Translations under genes and position numbers: made by a program
Assembly: GCA_026390595.1 (NCBI GenBank)
Contig: JAPLFQ010000020.1
Coordinates: 313,763 to 377,762 of the forward strand
Source: Ignavibacteriales bacterium
Lineage (GTDB): Bacteria > Bacteroidota > Ignavibacteria > UBA10030
Length of the DNA stretch: 64,000 bases
Reading direction: 5' to 3'
The notes under the pieces: generated by a model
The model's database searches: none
The model's input: the letters and a program-made list of their open reading frames with translations, nothing else
What the model was told of the DNA's origin: nothing
In this document: one piece after another, positions 25,019-34,046 of the stretch
Layout of the letters: each line of letters starts with the position of its first letter
How positions within the stretch are numbered: the first letter of the stretch is position 1

Positions 25019-26512
25019 ATGCGTAGACGATACGCTTTGCTTCTACTCGCCTGGGCCCTTGTGCCGTCGCTGCTCTTCACACAAGACGGATTCAAGGCTG
25101 TGCAGAACCAGGTTGTCGAACACACGCTGAAAAACGGACTCAGGTTCCTCATACTGCCCCGCCACGACGCTCCGGTCGTGTCATTCCATACCTACGTCAA
25201 TGTCGGTGCGGTCAATGAGAACCGCGGCATCACAGGCCTCGCCCACATTTTCGAGCATCTCGCGTTCAAGGGAACCTCCGACATCGGCACCAAAGACTAC
25301 AAGAAAGAGAAACCGGCTCTCGATGTTCTGGACAAAGCCTGGTCAGCGTGGAGAGAGGAAAGTAAGAAAGGGGTCGGTGCAGATTCCTCGAAGCTCAAAG
25401 AACTGCGCGCCGCGTTCGAGAAGACTCAGGAAACAGCATCCGGGCTCGTGGAAAATGGTGAGTTCGACAAGATCATCGAGCAGCAAGGAGGCGTCGGGCT
25501 CAACGCGGGCACAGGCGCCGACGCGACGCAGTACTATTTCAGCCTTCCTTCCAACAAGCTTGAACTCTGGTTTACGCTCGAATCATCAAGATTCTTTGAT
25601 CCCGTCATACGCGATTTCTACAAAGAAAAAGATGTCGTCATGGAAGAGCGCCGGATGCGCACAGAGAGCAGTCCCATTGGAAAGCTCGTCGAGGAGTTTC
25701 TCGCCGTCGCCTACAAATCACACCCGTACAAAGAGCCGGTCATCGGACACATGTCGGACCTCCAGGGCATTACACGCGATGAAGCGCTCGCATTTTTCAA
25801 GAAGTACTATGTCCCCTCCAACATCATCATCGCGATCGTGGGCGATGTTGATCCACAGCAGACCATCCGTCTTGCCGAGGTGTACTTCGGCAGGATTCCC
25901 GCAGGGACGCCGCCGCCCGAGGTCCGCACTGTGGAACCCGAACAACAAAGCGAGCGATCGGTGACGCTGCGCGAGGAATCACAGCGTATCCTTCTGCTCG
26001 GTTACAAGAAGGGATCGGCGCGGGATCCGGATGCGGCAGTCTATGATGCCATCGAGGATGTCATGAGTTCGGGACGCACATCGAGACTCTACAAGTCGCT
26101 GGTTCGCGACAAGAAAATCGCAATCCAGGCCGCTGGATTCTCCGGCTTCCCCGGACAGAAGTATCCCAACCTCTTCGCGTTCTTTGCAGTCCCTGCCCAG
26201 GGAAAGACGAATGAAGAATGCCTCGCGGCAATCAACGAGGAGATCGAAAAGATCAAGAAAGATCCGGTAACAGCGGAAGAACTCCAGGCCGTGAAAACCC
26301 GTGCCCGGGCGAACCTCATCCGGTCGTTGGCGGACAACGGCGGAATGGCCGGTCAGCTGACGTTCTACCAGGTCATCACTGGAGACTGGCGAAATCTGTT
26401 CAAGCAGCTGGATGAGATCAACGCTGTGACAGTAGCCGACATCAAGCGGGTAGCGAACAAAGCGTTCGCCAATTCTAACCGCACGATCGGCGCTATCGAG
26501 CCGGTGAAATAA
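25019..26512 (+). CDS. M16 family zinc peptidase, catalytic subunit
   Basis: A 497-residue secreted M16 (pitrilysin/processing-peptidase-like) protein with a signal peptide (1-~21). The inverted zinc motif 'HIFEH' (76-80) and the downstream Glu in 'VMEERR' are present, so it should be active. An insertion of about 60 charged residues follows the zinc motif ('DKAWSAWREESKKG'). GAGGAG before the ATG supports the start. Six bases after its stop the second M16 gene begins; such pairs form heterodimers in which one partner carries zinc and the other closes the substrate chamber. Confidence 0.92.
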   Translation: MRRRYALLLLAWALVPSLLFTQDGFKAVQNQVVEHTLKNGLRFLILPRHDAPVVSFHTYVNVGAVNENRGITGLAHIFEHLAFKGTSDIGTKDYKKEKPALDVLDKAWSAWREESKKGVGADSSKLKELRAAFEKTQETASGLVENGEFDKIIEQQGGVGLNAGTGADATQYYFSLPSNKLELWFTLESSRFFDPVIRDFYKEKDVVMEERRMRTESSPIGKLVEEFLAVAYKSHPYKEPVIGHMSDLQGITRDEALAFFKKYYVPSNIIIAIVGDVDPQQTIRLAEVYFGRIPAGTPPPEVRTVEPEQQSERSVTLREESQRILLLGYKKGSARDPDAAVYDAIEDVMSSGRTSRLYKSLVRDKKIAIQAAGFSGFPGQKYPNLFAFFAVPAQGKTNEECLAAINEEIEKIKKDPVTAEELQAVKTRARANLIRSLADNGGMAGQLTFYQVITGDWRNLFKQLDEINAVTVADIKRVANKAFANSNRTIGAIEPVK

Positions 26513-26524
26513 GGAGCGATGACC

Positions 26525-28657
26525 ATGAAAACCTCAAAAACGTTCTCACTTCTCTTGCTCGTCATCGGGCTTGTGCTCAACGGTTCTGCCCAGACAGTAA
26601 CGAAACCGCAACACTACAAGAATCTCAAGTACCCTCCGTTGCGACAGGTGCAAATACCTGAACCTCTCCGGTATCAACTCGGCAACGGGATGACTGTCTT
26701 TCTCATCGAAGATCACACGCTCCCGCTCGTTGAAGCTGCTGTGCTCGTGCGCACCGGGTCCCGGTACGAACCGGGAGACAAGGTCGGCCTTGCGTCAATG
26801 ACGGGGCAGGTCATGCGCACCGGGGGCACGGCAACGAAGACCGGTGAGGAATTCGACGAGATGCTTGAAAAAGTCGGAGCCTCGGTTGAGACGTACATCG
26901 GAACCACGTCCGGCGGTGCACGGATGTCTGTACTCAAGGAAGACGTCGGCATGGGATTGGGAGTTCTTGCGGATCTTCTCAAGAGCCCGGCCTTCCGGGA
27001 TGACAAGATCGACCTCGCAAAAGTAACCGCCCGTTCATCAATTTCGCGGCGCAACGATCAGGTAGGCGCGATTGCCGCCCGTGAGTTCAACAAACTGATC
27101 TACGGCGCCAGCCATCCGTATGCCCGAACCATGGAATATGCCACCGTCGAGAACATCTCGAAGGAGGACATGGCCGGGTTTCACAAGAAGTACTTCGTCC
27201 CCAACAACATGATGATCGCCGTGTGGGGCGACTTTGCGACTCCGGAGATGAAATCGAAGATCGAAAGTCTCTTCGGGTCGTGGGAGCGCAAGGAAGTCAG
27301 CTTCCCTCCTGTCCCGCAGCCGCGCCTGGCGGGCACGAAAACGGTCAACTTCATCAAGAAGGATGACGTCAACCAGTCGAATATTTTCCTCGGCCATCTC
27401 GGGGGTGTGCTGAATGATCCCGAAAGCGGACCGCTCAATGTCGCCGATCAGGCATTCGGCGGAGCGGCGTCTTCACGCCTCTTCAGGAAAGTGCGATCGG
27501 AACAGGGGCTGGCCTATTCCGTGGGCAGTTCGTGGGGAGAGAGCTACGACTATCCGGGCGCGTTTAGCATGAGCGGCTCGACGAAATCCGGCTCAACGGT
27601 CAAAATGGTCCGGTCGATCGGGACTGAACTGGGACAATTCATCAAGGACGGAATCACTGACGAAGAGCTGAAGTATGCGAAGGATTCGTATCTGAACTCG
27701 TTCGTGTTCCGCTACGACACAAAAGGAAAGATCATCAACCAGCTGATGGCACTGGAGTACTATGGTTATCCGAAAGACTTCATTCAGAAGCAGCAAAAGG
27801 ACATCCAGGAAACCACGAAAGAGAGCGTAACCAAGGCAGTGCAGAAACGATGGAAACCCGAATCGCTCACCCTGCTCGTCGTCGGCAAGGACTCCGACTT
27901 CGATGAACCGCTGAGCGCTCTCGGCGCCGATGTCCGCACGATCGATATCACGATTCCTTCGCCGCCGGAAAAGATCCCGGATCCGACCCCTGAAACCATC
28001 GCGAAGGGCAGAGAAATCCTCCGGAAGACCATGGCGACGATGGGAGGACCAGCGCTCCTTGGCATCAAGGATCTCGTCATCAAAGGAAAGCAGACTCAGG
28101 TAACACCGATGGGCGAGTTTGCCATGGACGCCGAGATACAAGTCGTCCGCCCGAACAAGATGGCGGCGCAGCTCAAGACGCCCATGGGCGAGATGTCCAT
28201 GGTGTTCGACGGCTCGAACGCATGGATGAAGTCACCAAACGGGACACAGGACCTTCCGGGCTCACAACGAGAGAGTTTCCAGCAGGAAGCGATCAGCGAC
28301 GTCCACTACGTTCTGCAGAACTTCGAGAAACCGGAGTACGCAGTGCAGTATCTCAAGGACGAAGCCGTGGACGGAAAGCCAGCAGACGTGATACTCATTC
28401 GCTACACACCGACGAACTATCCGATGCGGTTCACCATTGATTCGAAAACCGGAATGGTTCTGAAAAAAACGGTGCGTGGATCGGGGCCATCCGGACCGGC
28501 CACCGTTGAAGAGTCGTTTTCCGACTACCGAGCGATCAGCGGGATACAGTTCCCTTTCAAGACGCTCGGAACCAGCGAAGGAAAGAAGATTTCGGAAATG
28601 GCTGTGGAAAGCATTAAGGTGAACGCGGGAGTCAAAGAGGAGATCTTCAAGAAGTAG
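26525..28657 (+). CDS. M16 peptidase-like subunit lacking zinc site, with C-terminal LolA-like domain
   Basis: A 710-residue exported protein. Residues about 40-470 are two M16 domains, but the zinc site is gone: where HxxEH is expected the sequence reads 'LASMTGQVMRTGGT'. The Arg/Tyr pair of the non-catalytic half is kept ('LFRKVRSEQGLAYSVGS'). Residues about 480-710 form a beta-rich domain like outer-membrane-lipoprotein-sorting (LolA-type) domains ('DAEIQVVRPNKMAAQL'). The start at 26525 is 8 nt after AAGGAG; the ATG at 26519 is only 2 nt from it. It is translationally close to the active M16 gene and likely its partner. Confidence 0.88.
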   Translation: MKTSKTFSLLLLVIGLVLNGSAQTVTKPQHYKNLKYPPLRQVQIPEPLRYQLGNGMTVFLIEDHTLPLVEAAVLVRTGSRYEPGDKVGLASMTGQVMRTGGTATKTGEEFDEMLEKVGASVETYIGTTSGGARMSVLKEDVGMGLGVLADLLKSPAFRDDKIDLAKVTARSSISRRNDQVGAIAAREFNKLIYGASHPYARTMEYATVENISKEDMAGFHKKYFVPNNMMIAVWGDFATPEMKSKIESLFGSWERKEVSFPPVPQPRLAGTKTVNFIKKDDVNQSNIFLGHLGGVLNDPESGPLNVADQAFGGAASSRLFRKVRSEQGLAYSVGSSWGESYDYPGAFSMSGSTKSGSTVKMVRSIGTELGQFIKDGITDEELKYAKDSYLNSFVFRYDTKGKIINQLMALEYYGYPKDFIQKQQKDIQETTKESVTKAVQKRWKPESLTLLVVGKDSDFDEPLSALGADVRTIDITIPSPPEKIPDPTPETIAKGREILRKTMATMGGPALLGIKDLVIKGKQTQVTPMGEFAMDAEIQVVRPNKMAAQLKTPMGEMSMVFDGSNAWMKSPNGTQDLPGSQRESFQQEAISDVHYVLQNFEKPEYAVQYLKDEAVDGKPADVILIRYTPTNYPMRFTIDSKTGMVLKKTVRGSGPSGPATVEESFSDYRAISGIQFPFKTLGTSEGKKISEMAVESIKVNAGVKEEIFKK

Positions 28658-28682
28658 GAGAAGTCCTGCTCAAGGGTACAAA

Positions 28683-28717
28683 CAAAACCTCCGGAAGATC
28701 GCATTCCGGAGGTTTTG
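28683..28717. terminator. bidirectional terminator
   Basis: A 13-bp perfect stem (CAAAACCTCCGGA 28683-28695 with its complement 28705-28717) and a 9-nt loop, U-rich on both strands. It serves the M16 pair (plus) and the histidine kinase (minus, stop at 28755). Confidence 0.88.
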
Positions 28718-28754
28718 TGTTTTGCCACCAGGCCATTGACGAATGACGATAAGC

Positions 28755-30578
28755 TCAGGTACCTCGTTTCAGCGTGAACCGGAAACTGCTCCCCTTCCCC
28801 ACTTCACTCTCCACCCAGATCTTTCCCCCGTGCGCTTTGATGATCTCACGGCATATCCAGAGCCCGAGACCGGTCCCCTTGATCTTCCCCGCTTCTCCCG
28901 ATTCGACCCGTGCGTACTTCTGGAAAAGCCGTCCCAGATGTTCCTGAGGGATACCAAGACCCTGGTCGCTGACGGAGAAGAGAATCTCGTCGGCCTGCTC
29001 CTCGCTCGAAACAACGCGGACGTTCAGTTCCCCTCCGCCCGGAGAGTACTTCACAGCGTTCGAGATGAGGTTCTGTAACACCTGACGCAACTTGTTCTGG
29101 TCGCCGCGGACATACGCGCAATTCATGTCGATCGAGAATCCAAAGGTGTGACGGGCTGAGATTTTCACCATGGAAACCGCTTCCTGGATGATCGTCTCGA
29201 CGTTCACAATCTTGAACTGGTAATTCAATTGACCGGACTCAATTTTCGCGATCGAGAGCGTGTCTTCCGCGAGCATGCTCAGCCGCCCGGCCTGCTCGAC
29301 GATAATGTTCAGGTACTCGCGGAGCCGGTCAGCGCTTACCTCCTTGCGAAGCAGCGACTTCGCAGCGAGCATGATCGTTGAAAGCGGGGTGCGGAAGTCA
29401 TGCGATACGATCCCGACAAAATCCGTCTTCAGCCTGTCCAGCTCCATCAATCGCTCGTTTGTCCGCGTGATCTCCTCGAACAAGCGGGCGTTTCTGATTG
29501 CACTGCCGATCTGGTCGCAGAGAGTTTCGAGGACCAGCACGTCGGTCTCGTCGAACGCGTAGAGCTTTGTGTCCTCGACATTCAGTACTCCGACCACTTC
29601 ATCGTCTGAGATGATGGGAAGCGCAAGCTCCGAATTCGTATTGTGGTACTGATGGGCGAGAAACCGCGATTCAAGGCTTACGTCGTTGGCCAGCACGGAT
29701 TGCCCATGTTCGGCTACCCAGCCCACGATCCCCAGACCAATTTTCTGCCTGTATCCGTGAGGGAGGAAATCGATGAAATTGCCGGAATGCGCCGCGAGCA
29801 CAAGCTCGTTCTCCTCCTTGTTGGTCAGGAAGATGGTCACGTCGAAGTACTGGAAGTCCTTCTGAATTGACTCCGAAGCCGACGTCAGCAGCTCATCGAT
29901 GTTGAGCGTGGACGTGAGCTTGCGGCCGACCTGGTTCACCAGGCTGATTTGTGTTACACGTTTCTGTGCGCGCTCGAGCAGCGAGGTGTGCCGCAACGCG
30001 ATAGCCATCTGCAGGCTCAGGAGCCGGGCGAGCCACAGGTCGGGGTCGACATAGGCATTCGGCTTCGACGAACCGAACACGAGCGCTCCCACCATCTCTT
30101 CGTGTGTATGGACCGGCACGATGATCAGCGACCGGATCCCGAGATCTTTGAGCGAGCCCTCGAGCGTGGGATGGAGCGCAGGGGCGGAATCGATGTCGAC
30201 CATGATGCCGGCTTTGTTCCGAATTGACCAGCCGGGCATGCCGACGTCGATTGAGAAATGCTTGTGATCGAGCTCGATCGCGTCCATCAGCGGCGAGAGC
30301 GTGCTGATGACGTAGTGAGTCTTGTTGTGGCTGAGCAATCCGATGAAAGCACACTCTCCTTCGATCAAACGCCGGAGATTCTCCTTCAGGATCCGCAGGA
30401 TTTCCTCCCGCGAGTGCGCAGCATCCACTTTGAGGGAGACCTCGGTCAGCGTATTGACGCGTGTGCTGAATTCCTGAGCCTCTATCAGCCGCGCCCGCAT
30501 TTCCTCGGGTGTCAGAAAATCGAGATTATCAGGAGCGTGCCATTCAGGTGACATAGGGGAAAAGACGAATGACTTCAC
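28755..30578 (-). CDS. GAF-domain sensor histidine kinase
   Basis: A 607-residue cytosolic histidine kinase with no transmembrane segment. Two GAF domains (about 45-185 and 205-360) sense a small ligand. HisKA has the phosphoacceptor in 'GIVSHDFRTPLS', and HATPase_c has 'NLISNAVKYSPGG', 'SDQGLGIP' and 'GTGLGLWICREI'. The start is GTG at 30578-30576, whose last two bases are shared with the TGA of the GNAT gene (GTGA), implying translational coupling; a later ATG at 30554 has no ribosome site. No response regulator is adjacent, so the partner must be elsewhere. Confidence 0.9.
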   Translation of the reverse strand: MKSFVFSPMSPEWHAPDNLDFLTPEEMRARLIEAQEFSTRVNTLTEVSLKVDAAHSREEILRILKENLRRLIEGECAFIGLLSHNKTHYVISTLSPLMDAIELDHKHFSIDVGMPGWSIRNKAGIMVDIDSAPALHPTLEGSLKDLGIRSLIIVPVHTHEEMVGALVFGSSKPNAYVDPDLWLARLLSLQMAIALRHTSLLERAQKRVTQISLVNQVGRKLTSTLNIDELLTSASESIQKDFQYFDVTIFLTNKEENELVLAAHSGNFIDFLPHGYRQKIGLGIVGWVAEHGQSVLANDVSLESRFLAHQYHNTNSELALPIISDDEVVGVLNVEDTKLYAFDETDVLVLETLCDQIGSAIRNARLFEEITRTNERLMELDRLKTDFVGIVSHDFRTPLSTIMLAAKSLLRKEVSADRLREYLNIIVEQAGRLSMLAEDTLSIAKIESGQLNYQFKIVNVETIIQEAVSMVKISARHTFGFSIDMNCAYVRGDQNKLRQVLQNLISNAVKYSPGGGELNVRVVSSEEQADEILFSVSDQGLGIPQEHLGRLFQKYARVESGEAGKIKGTGLGLWICREIIKAHGGKIWVESEVGKGSSFRFTLKRGT

Positions 30579-31192
30579 GACGATGAATGAGTAGTTTCAA
30601 TAGTTGATTGTTTTGGTGTCGCCGATGCCGGGAATCCCTGCGTGCGGCGTACCACTGGCCAGTCTCTGGCGAGCATCCCATAGACAATGTGGTCCACATA
30701 ATGGTCATAGAGCCACTCCGCTTCGCGCAGCAGCCCCTCCGATTTGAATCCCAGACGCTCGGGGATCGCACGGCTCTTCATGTTTCCAACGGCACATCGA
30801 ATCTCCACCCGGTTCAGCTGCCAATCCTCAAATGCATGCTCCACAAGAGCACGCGAGGCTTTCGTCATGATTCCGCGGCGCTGAAACGGTTCTGACAGCC
30901 AGTAGCCGATGCACGTGGACCGATTGGCCCATTCCAGATGGTGATATCCGATAATGCCGACGAGCTGGTCCTGATGCATGATGCCCGCCTGAAAGCCGAG
31001 GCCAGCCGCCTGCTGGCGGATGGCCGCGTCGACGAATGCAATCATCTCGTCTATGGTGGTCGTCATATCAAGCCACGGCAGCCACTCGCGCAGATACGCC
31101 CTGTTGCTCTCAATGAGGGGGAGCAAGTCTTCAGAATCTCTCAACTCGAGGCTCTTCAGATACAGCCCCTCTTCGACCTGGATCTTGATCAT
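30575..31192 (-). CDS. GNAT acetyltransferase, RimJ/RimL type
   Basis: A 205-residue N-acetyltransferase with the RimJ/RimL-like patterns 'LYLKSLELRDSEDLLPLI', 'IGYWLSEPFQRRGIMTKA' (acetyl-CoA loop) and 'NRVEIRCAVGNMKSRAIPERLGF'. These enzymes acetylate the N-terminus of ribosomal proteins or other amines; the substrate is unknown here. Its stop overlaps the histidine kinase start, and it begins 8 bp after the DUF2721 gene. The ATG at 31192 has a GAGGGCAGG site immediately upstream. Confidence 0.88.
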   Translation of the reverse strand: MIKIQVEEGLYLKSLELRDSEDLLPLIESNRAYLREWLPWLDMTTTIDEMIAFVDAAIRQQAAGLGFQAGIMHQDQLVGIIGYHHLEWANRSTCIGYWLSEPFQRRGIMTKASRALVEHAFEDWQLNRVEIRCAVGNMKSRAIPERLGFKSEGLLREAEWLYDHYVDHIVYGMLARDWPVVRRTQGFPASATPKQSTIETTHSSS

Positions 31193-31200
31193 CCCTGCCC

Positions 31201-31674
31201 TCAATTATCAACAAGTACGTCAAACTGCACGATCTCATATCCATGTTTTGCATCAAGAAAAGAGAATATCACGCCGGCAAAAATTGTCGCCATTCCAATC
31301 AGAAACGCAATCATGATCGCCGAGTCCGACTGGAACCCTCTGATGAGGAAACTGAATCCAATCAGCAACGAGGTCATGATAAAGAGAGCGATCGCGCCGG
31401 TATAGCACATCACCGCATTCCGCACCAACTTCGCCCTCAGCATGAGATGCTCTATCTGGCGAGCGAGACTCTCGAGGCGCTGCGTCTCCTCGAAGTTCTT
31501 GTCTCCCGCTTTTCTGAACATTTTCCTCTTTTCATCATTCAAAAGACGAATTCTGTTCAACACGCTGGAGTATTTGTTGCTCGTTGCCAACAGCAGCAGA
31601 CCGCACGCGTTGATCATGACCGCAGGGGCCAGAATCAGCTGGATGATCTGAATGACAGAGAAACCCGTATCCAT
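31201..31674 (-). CDS. DUF2721 membrane protein
   Basis: A 157-residue inner-membrane protein of the DUF2721 family: one N-terminal helix ('IIQLILAPAVMINACGLLLL'), a charged middle segment ('NRIRLLNDEKRKMF'), and two C-terminal helices. Its function is unknown. AAAGGA before the ATG supports the start. It lies between purM and the GNAT gene. Confidence 0.85.
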   Translation of the reverse strand: MDTGFSVIQIIQLILAPAVMINACGLLLLATSNKYSSVLNRIRLLNDEKRKMFRKAGDKNFEETQRLESLARQIEHLMLRAKLVRNAVMCYTGAIALFIMTSLLIGFSFLIRGFQSDSAIMIAFLIGMATIFAGVIFSFLDAKHGYEIVQFDVLVDN

Positions 31675-31713
31675 ACTATTTCCTTTGGACCAATTCTGTA
31701 CAGAAGGTCCAGA

Positions 31714-32712
31714 CTATGCCCGTACGACCTCGCCAATGATGAATGAGCGCTCCCGCTTTCGCCGAAGCGCCGCTTGAATGCCGTCAACTTCTCCGGGAGA
31801 GATGATCATGACAAGCCCCACTCCGAGATTGAACGTCCGCCGCATATCCTTTTCAGGCACGATGCCCGTTTTCTGAATCAGGCCAAAGAGCCACGGGCGC
31901 TCCCACGCTTCCCAGTCAATGCGAAGCGTCAACCCCTTAGGGACCACTCTCATCGTGTTCCCTTCCAGGCCTCCCCCCGTAATATGCGACATCCCTTTGA
32001 TGTCGAATTTCGACAGAAGCGGATAGACAGCTTTGTAGTAGGATCGGTGGACCGTCAGAAGACTCTCGCCAAGGATTCCACGCAGTTCCTCGAAATACTG
32101 ATCGAGTTGGAATCGTTCGAGCAGGACGGATCGAGCAAGAGAATACCCATTCGTGTGGAGTCCGGTTGAAGGGAGAGCCAGCAGGACATCCCCCTTTTTG
32201 ACACGGTTCCCGCGGATCGCCCGCTTTTGGTCTACGACACCGACGATGGTGCCTGCGAGATCGTATTCTCCCTCGGAGTAGAAGCCCGGCATTTCTGCAG
32301 TTTCGCCGCCGATGAGCGAACACCCGTTTTGGCGGCAAGCGACAACAAATCCTTCGATGACCTGTGCGGCGATCGCCGGGGAGAGCTTTCCTGTTGCGAA
32401 ATAATCGAGAAAGTAGAGGGGTTTTGCGCCGCAGACGAGGATATCGTTGACGCAGTGGTTGACGAGGTCCTGTCCGACTGTGTCGTGTCGGTTCATCGCG
32501 AAGGCGATCTTAAGCTTTGTTCCGACGCCGTCAACGCTCGTCACGAGAACTGGCTTCCGGATGCCTTTGAAGTCGGCTCTATAGAACGCGCCGAATGCTC
32601 CGATGTCTGTCAGTACATTTGGCGTAAAGGTGGATCGAACCCGGCGTTTGATGCGTCGCACAAGTTCTTCACCCGCCTCGATGTCGACACCCGCATCTTT
32701 GTATGTTTTCAT
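31714..32712 (-). CDS. purM: phosphoribosylformylglycinamidine cyclo-ligase
   Basis: A 332-residue PurM (AIR synthetase), fifth step of purine synthesis, using ATP to close the imidazole ring. Signatures: '[13 protein letters not shown]', '[12 protein letters not shown]', '[13 protein letters not shown]', '[11 protein letters not shown]' and 'HITGGG'. Length is normal for the family (about 345). It appears to lead the purM-DUF2721-GNAT-kinase run and is divergent from the FAH hydrolase gene. Confidence 0.96.
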   Translation of the reverse strand: MKTYKDAGVDIEAGEELVRRIKRRVRSTFTPNVLTDIGAFGAFYRADFKGIRKPVLVTSVDGVGTKLKIAFAMNRHDTVGQDLVNHCVNDILVCGAKPLYFLDYFATGKLSPAIAAQVIEGFVVACRQNGCSLIGGETAEMPGFYSEGEYDLAGTIVGVVDQKRAIRGNRVKKGDVLLALPSTGLHTNGYSLARSVLLERFQLDQYFEELRGILGESLLTVHRSYYKAVYPLLSKFDIKGMSHITGGGLEGNTMRVVPKGLTLRIDWEAWERPWLFGLIQKTGIVPEKDMRRTFNLGVGLVMIISPGEVDGIQAALRRKRERSFIIGEVVRA

Positions 32713-32893
32713 GCATCAGCCTGAGATTTGCAGGTAAGATACCAGTTTTTCGTTCGGTGAACAACAATATTCTTGGCGGTTTCACGAAGGGGACAAGAGT
32801 AATTCTCTGGGCGGGGACCATACGCGGGCTCAAATCCTCCGAGATGCGCGGCGGACAAATTCCAAAATCGAATCCACCCGACAAAAGCTATTC

Positions 32894-32922
32894 TTGCGAA
32901 AAAGAACCGCCTTGAGTATATT
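32894..32922 (+). promoter_or_regulatory. promoter of the FAH-family gene
   Basis: TTGCGA (32894-32899), 17 bp, TATATT (32917-32922), 35 bp before the ATG at 32958. The rest of the 245-bp divergent gap with purM shows no clear element. Confidence 0.5.
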
Positions 32923-32957
32923 GTAGATTATCAGAATAGGGAGTTGATTTACCAGCG

Positions 32958-33629
32958 ATGGCAAGTGCCTACATTATGGGATCGGCGGAGCCTGTCGAGG
33001 TGCGAAAGATCTTCTGCATCGGAAGAAACTATGCCGACCACGCAAAAGAGATGCACGCAGCCATCCCCGAAGCTCCCGTGTTCTTTCTGAAACCCACCAC
33101 GGCAATCATCGGAGAAGGCGGGGTTATCCGGATTCCATCAATATCAAAAGACCTTCATCACGAAATCGAGATGACCGTTCTCATCGGCCGCGGCGGCAAA
33201 GACATCCTCAAGGGGAACGCTCTGAACCACGTAGCCGGATACGGGATCGGCCTCGATATGACCTTGCGCGACGTCCAGAGCGACGCAAAGAAGAAAGGCC
33301 TTCCATGGACGCTGGCAAAGGGATTTGATACGTCGGCCCCCATATCCCCGTTCGTTCCGGCCGCAGATATCCCGGACCCGCACGAGCTCGGAGTCAAGCT
33401 GGACGTGAACGGGACAACCCGGCAGCAATCCAGCACAAGCAACTTCATCTTCAAACTCGATGAGCTGATAGCATACATCTCCCAGTTCTTCACGTTCGAA
33501 CGCGGGGACATCATCTTCACGGGGACTCCGGAAGGAGTTGCCGCAGCGGCCTCCGGAGACCGACTTGAAGCTCAGCTTCTCTCCCCTACCCGCGCAATTC
33601 TCACATCGTTGCGAGTCAGCGTTCAGTAG
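32958..33629 (+). CDS. fumarylacetoacetate hydrolase family protein
   Basis: A 223-residue FAH-family hydrolase/decarboxylase. It shows 'RKIFCIGRNYADHAKEM', the metal-binding 'HHEIEMTVLIG', 'GYGIGLDMTLRDVQ' and 'FERGDIIFTGTPEGV'. The short length matches acylpyruvase (FAHD1/YcgM) types, which hydrolyse acylpyruvates or decarboxylate oxaloacetate. The ribosome site (GGGAG) is somewhat far from the ATG at 32958; an ATG at 32976 is an alternative. Confidence 0.9.
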   Translation: MASAYIMGSAEPVEVRKIFCIGRNYADHAKEMHAAIPEAPVFFLKPTTAIIGEGGVIRIPSISKDLHHEIEMTVLIGRGGKDILKGNALNHVAGYGIGLDMTLRDVQSDAKKKGLPWTLAKGFDTSAPISPFVPAADIPDPHELGVKLDVNGTTRQQSSTSNFIFKLDELIAYISQFFTFERGDIIFTGTPEGVAAAASGDRLEAQLLSPTRAILTSLRVSVQ

Positions 33630-33643
33630 GCACGCGCGAGCTC

Positions 33644-34021
33644 ATGACCAGGATCAGGCAATTCCTCAGCAACTACCGGGTCGCTCTCCTTGCGTGGATG
33701 CTTATCATCATCGTGATCTGTGCCGGGCTCTATTATAGTGTCGACAGAAGCGTCGTTGCACTTGCCGTCCTCGTTCTCGGTGTCCTGGGTCACGCGTTTG
33801 GCGCACTCATCGCCTGGATTGGACTTCTTCCACTGGTCGGACCAATGATTGCCCATGTACTGTCACTTCCCTTCATCTGGCTGATCAACGGTGTCGGATA
33901 TGTGGCCTCGATCACTGCAATAAGGCGGGGATATTCCAAAGATGTATTGAACTATCGAATCATCACCATTGCGCTGCTTTCAGGTATCACGTTCGGGTAC
34001 ATTCTCGGGAAACTGGTTTGA
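33644..34021 (+). CDS. hypothetical membrane protein
   Basis: A 125-residue protein with about four hydrophobic helices ('ALLAWMLIIIVICAGLYY', 'VVALAVLVLGVLGHAFGALI', 'GPMIAHVLSLPFIWLING', 'IITIALLSGITFGYIL'). No family recognised. It begins 14 bp after the FAH gene and precedes an M23 peptidase, so the three may be cotranscribed. Confidence 0.72.
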   Translation: MTRIRQFLSNYRVALLAWMLIIIVICAGLYYSVDRSVVALAVLVLGVLGHAFGALIAWIGLLPLVGPMIAHVLSLPFIWLINGVGYVASITAIRRGYSKDVLNYRIITIALLSGITFGYILGKLV

Positions 34022-34046
34022 TCACAAATGATTCGCGGGGCATACG

